Shown: in pieces, positions 13,612-14,399 of the stretch
Layout: each line of letters begins with the position of its first letter
How positions within the stretch are numbered: position 1 is the stretch's first letter
Assembly: GCA_033850885.1 (NCBI GenBank)
Contig: JAWWPG010000022.1
Location: 1-14,399, forward strand
Direction of reading: 5' to 3'
DNA from: JAWWPG01 sp033850885
GTDB lineage: Bacteria; Actinomycetota; Actinomycetes; Propionibacteriales; Nocardioidaceae
Length of the DNA: 14,399 bases
The notes under the pieces: model-generated
Seen by the model: the letters and a program-made list of their open reading frames with translations, nothing else
What the model was told of the DNA's origin: nothing
Database searches by the model: none
Position numbers and translations under genes: made by a program

Positions 13612-14399
13612 TCAGGGTGTGCGGTTGAGGGTGTCTGAGGGGGTCTCACCGAAGGCTTGGCGGTAGGCGGCGGCGAAGCGACTCATGTGCAGGATGCCGA
13701 GGCTGATGGCGACGGCGCGGACGGTGGTGGTATCGCGGTTGGCTGTTTTGAGGGCCTCGTTCGCGCGGCGTAGCCGGACCTGGCGCAGGTACGTCATCGG
13801 TGAGGTGGCGAGGTCGCGACGGAACCCCTCTTGCAGGGCCCGTACGCTCAGGTGGACTTCGGTGGCGAGACGGACCGTTGTCCATGGCTCGGACGGTCGC
13901 TCCTCGAGCAGCTCGACGGCGTGCCTGATCGCCGCGCTCAGCCCGACCGGGCGGTGCCGGGTCGCGGCGTGGCTGTGGCTGTGTCGCTGACCGAGCAGGA
14001 GGCCATCGAGCACGAGCCCCTCGAGGTGTCTCCCCAACAGGGGGTTGCGGCCGACGTCGGTCGGGTGGTCGAGTTCGTCCACGAGCAGGTTCAGCACGGT
14101 CCGCCAGCGCCGTCCCAGGGGGCTGTGCAGGTCGGCGGCGAAGTCGAAGGCCAGTCGACGTCTGAGGGACCGGCCGAGCAGCTGCTCGAGCTCGGCCTCC
14201 AGGCGGGTCCGCGTCACCATCAGGCACAGCTGCTCACAGTCGGCCGACCACGAGATCTCAGCGGGTGCTCCGGGTGAGAAGACCAGACCCTCGCCCCGAG
14301 CTGTCGGCACCGGCTCGCCGGTCCCGCTTCTGGAGGCCGCCCGGCCGCGCAGCGGGAGGTTCACGTGGAAGTTCTCGGCGTCGGCCGTGCGCAGCCGCG
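13612..14399 (-). CDS. AraC-family transcriptional regulator, N-terminus cut by window edge
   Basis: The frame is open from the window edge to a stop at 13612. GTG 14364 would give 250 residues, but the 11 codons before it (RLRTADAENFH) also read as protein. They continue naturally into VNLPLRG, a typical strand of the AraC_binding_2 domain, so the true start lies past 14399. Residues 1-130, counted from GTG 14364, belong to the N-terminal binding domain. Residues 146-248 are a double HTH: TTVRLATEVHLSVRALQEGFRRDL is the first unit, and AISLGILHMSRFAAAYRQAFGETPSDTLNR carries the AraC signature. Unusually, 'LGILHMSRF' stands where 'GF.H.gRF' is common. It is convergent with the MEDS gene and has no clear link to the stress operon. 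Target and effector are unknown. Confidence 0.9.
   Translation of the reverse strand, partial: RLRTADAENFHVNLPLRGRAASRSGTGEPVPTARGEGLVFSPGAPAEISWSADCEQLCLMVTRTRLEAELEQLLGRSLRRRLAFDFAADLHSPLGRRWRTVLNLLVDELDHPTDVGRNPLLGRHLEGLVLDGLLLGQRHSHSHAATRHRPVGLSAAIRHAVELLEERPSEPWTTVRLATEVHLSVRALQEGFRRDLATSPMTYLRQVRLRRANEALKTANRDTTTVRAVAISLGILHMSRFAAAYRQAFGETPSDTLNRTP

Overview
High-GC DNA with short intergenic gaps, GTG starts and actinobacterial gene types (CdaR/PucR and AraC regulators, a UBP zinc finger next to a cyclic-nucleotide-domain thioredoxin reductase, a MEDS protein) points to the chromosome, or a chromosomal island, of an actinomycete. The genus cannot be read from the window.

Left edge (1-1401): the last 40 residues of a 3-hydroxyisobutyrate dehydrogenase-like oxidoreductase end at 123. 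After a 249-bp gap with no gene I can support comes a four-helix membrane protein of unknown role (373-1401, +). Next, 1441-1503 holds what looks like a fragment of an IS6-type transposase.

Centre (1523-10977, - strand): nine tightly packed genes, almost certainly one operon. In order of transcription they are dnaK, grpE, a zinc-less DnaJ (CbpA type), a CbpM-like modulator, clpB, a zinc-ribbon thioredoxin, a UBP-type zinc finger, a cNMP-domain/thioredoxin-reductase-like flavoprotein, and an HdeD-family membrane protein. Most junctions are 4-bp stop/start overlaps. The first five encode a complete Hsp70 plus Hsp100 disaggregation machine. The next three look like a thiol-redox branch, and HdeD adds a membrane or acid-stress component. 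A Hsp100 + thioredoxin + HdeD combination also occurs in the enterobacterial transmissible locus of stress tolerance, so this looks like an actinobacterial counterpart built round a full DnaK system.

Right side (11153-14399): divergent from dnaK is a GAF-containing CdaR/PucR-type regulator, followed on the same strand by a stand-alone MEDS sensor protein. The 175-bp divergent region has no recognisable HspR (HAIR) or CIRCE operator but carries a palindrome and two CCTCAGG repeats one helical turn apart. The operon is therefore plausibly controlled by the divergent regulator, which is inference. The window ends inside an AraC-family regulator gene on the - strand, whose N-terminus lies beyond 14399.
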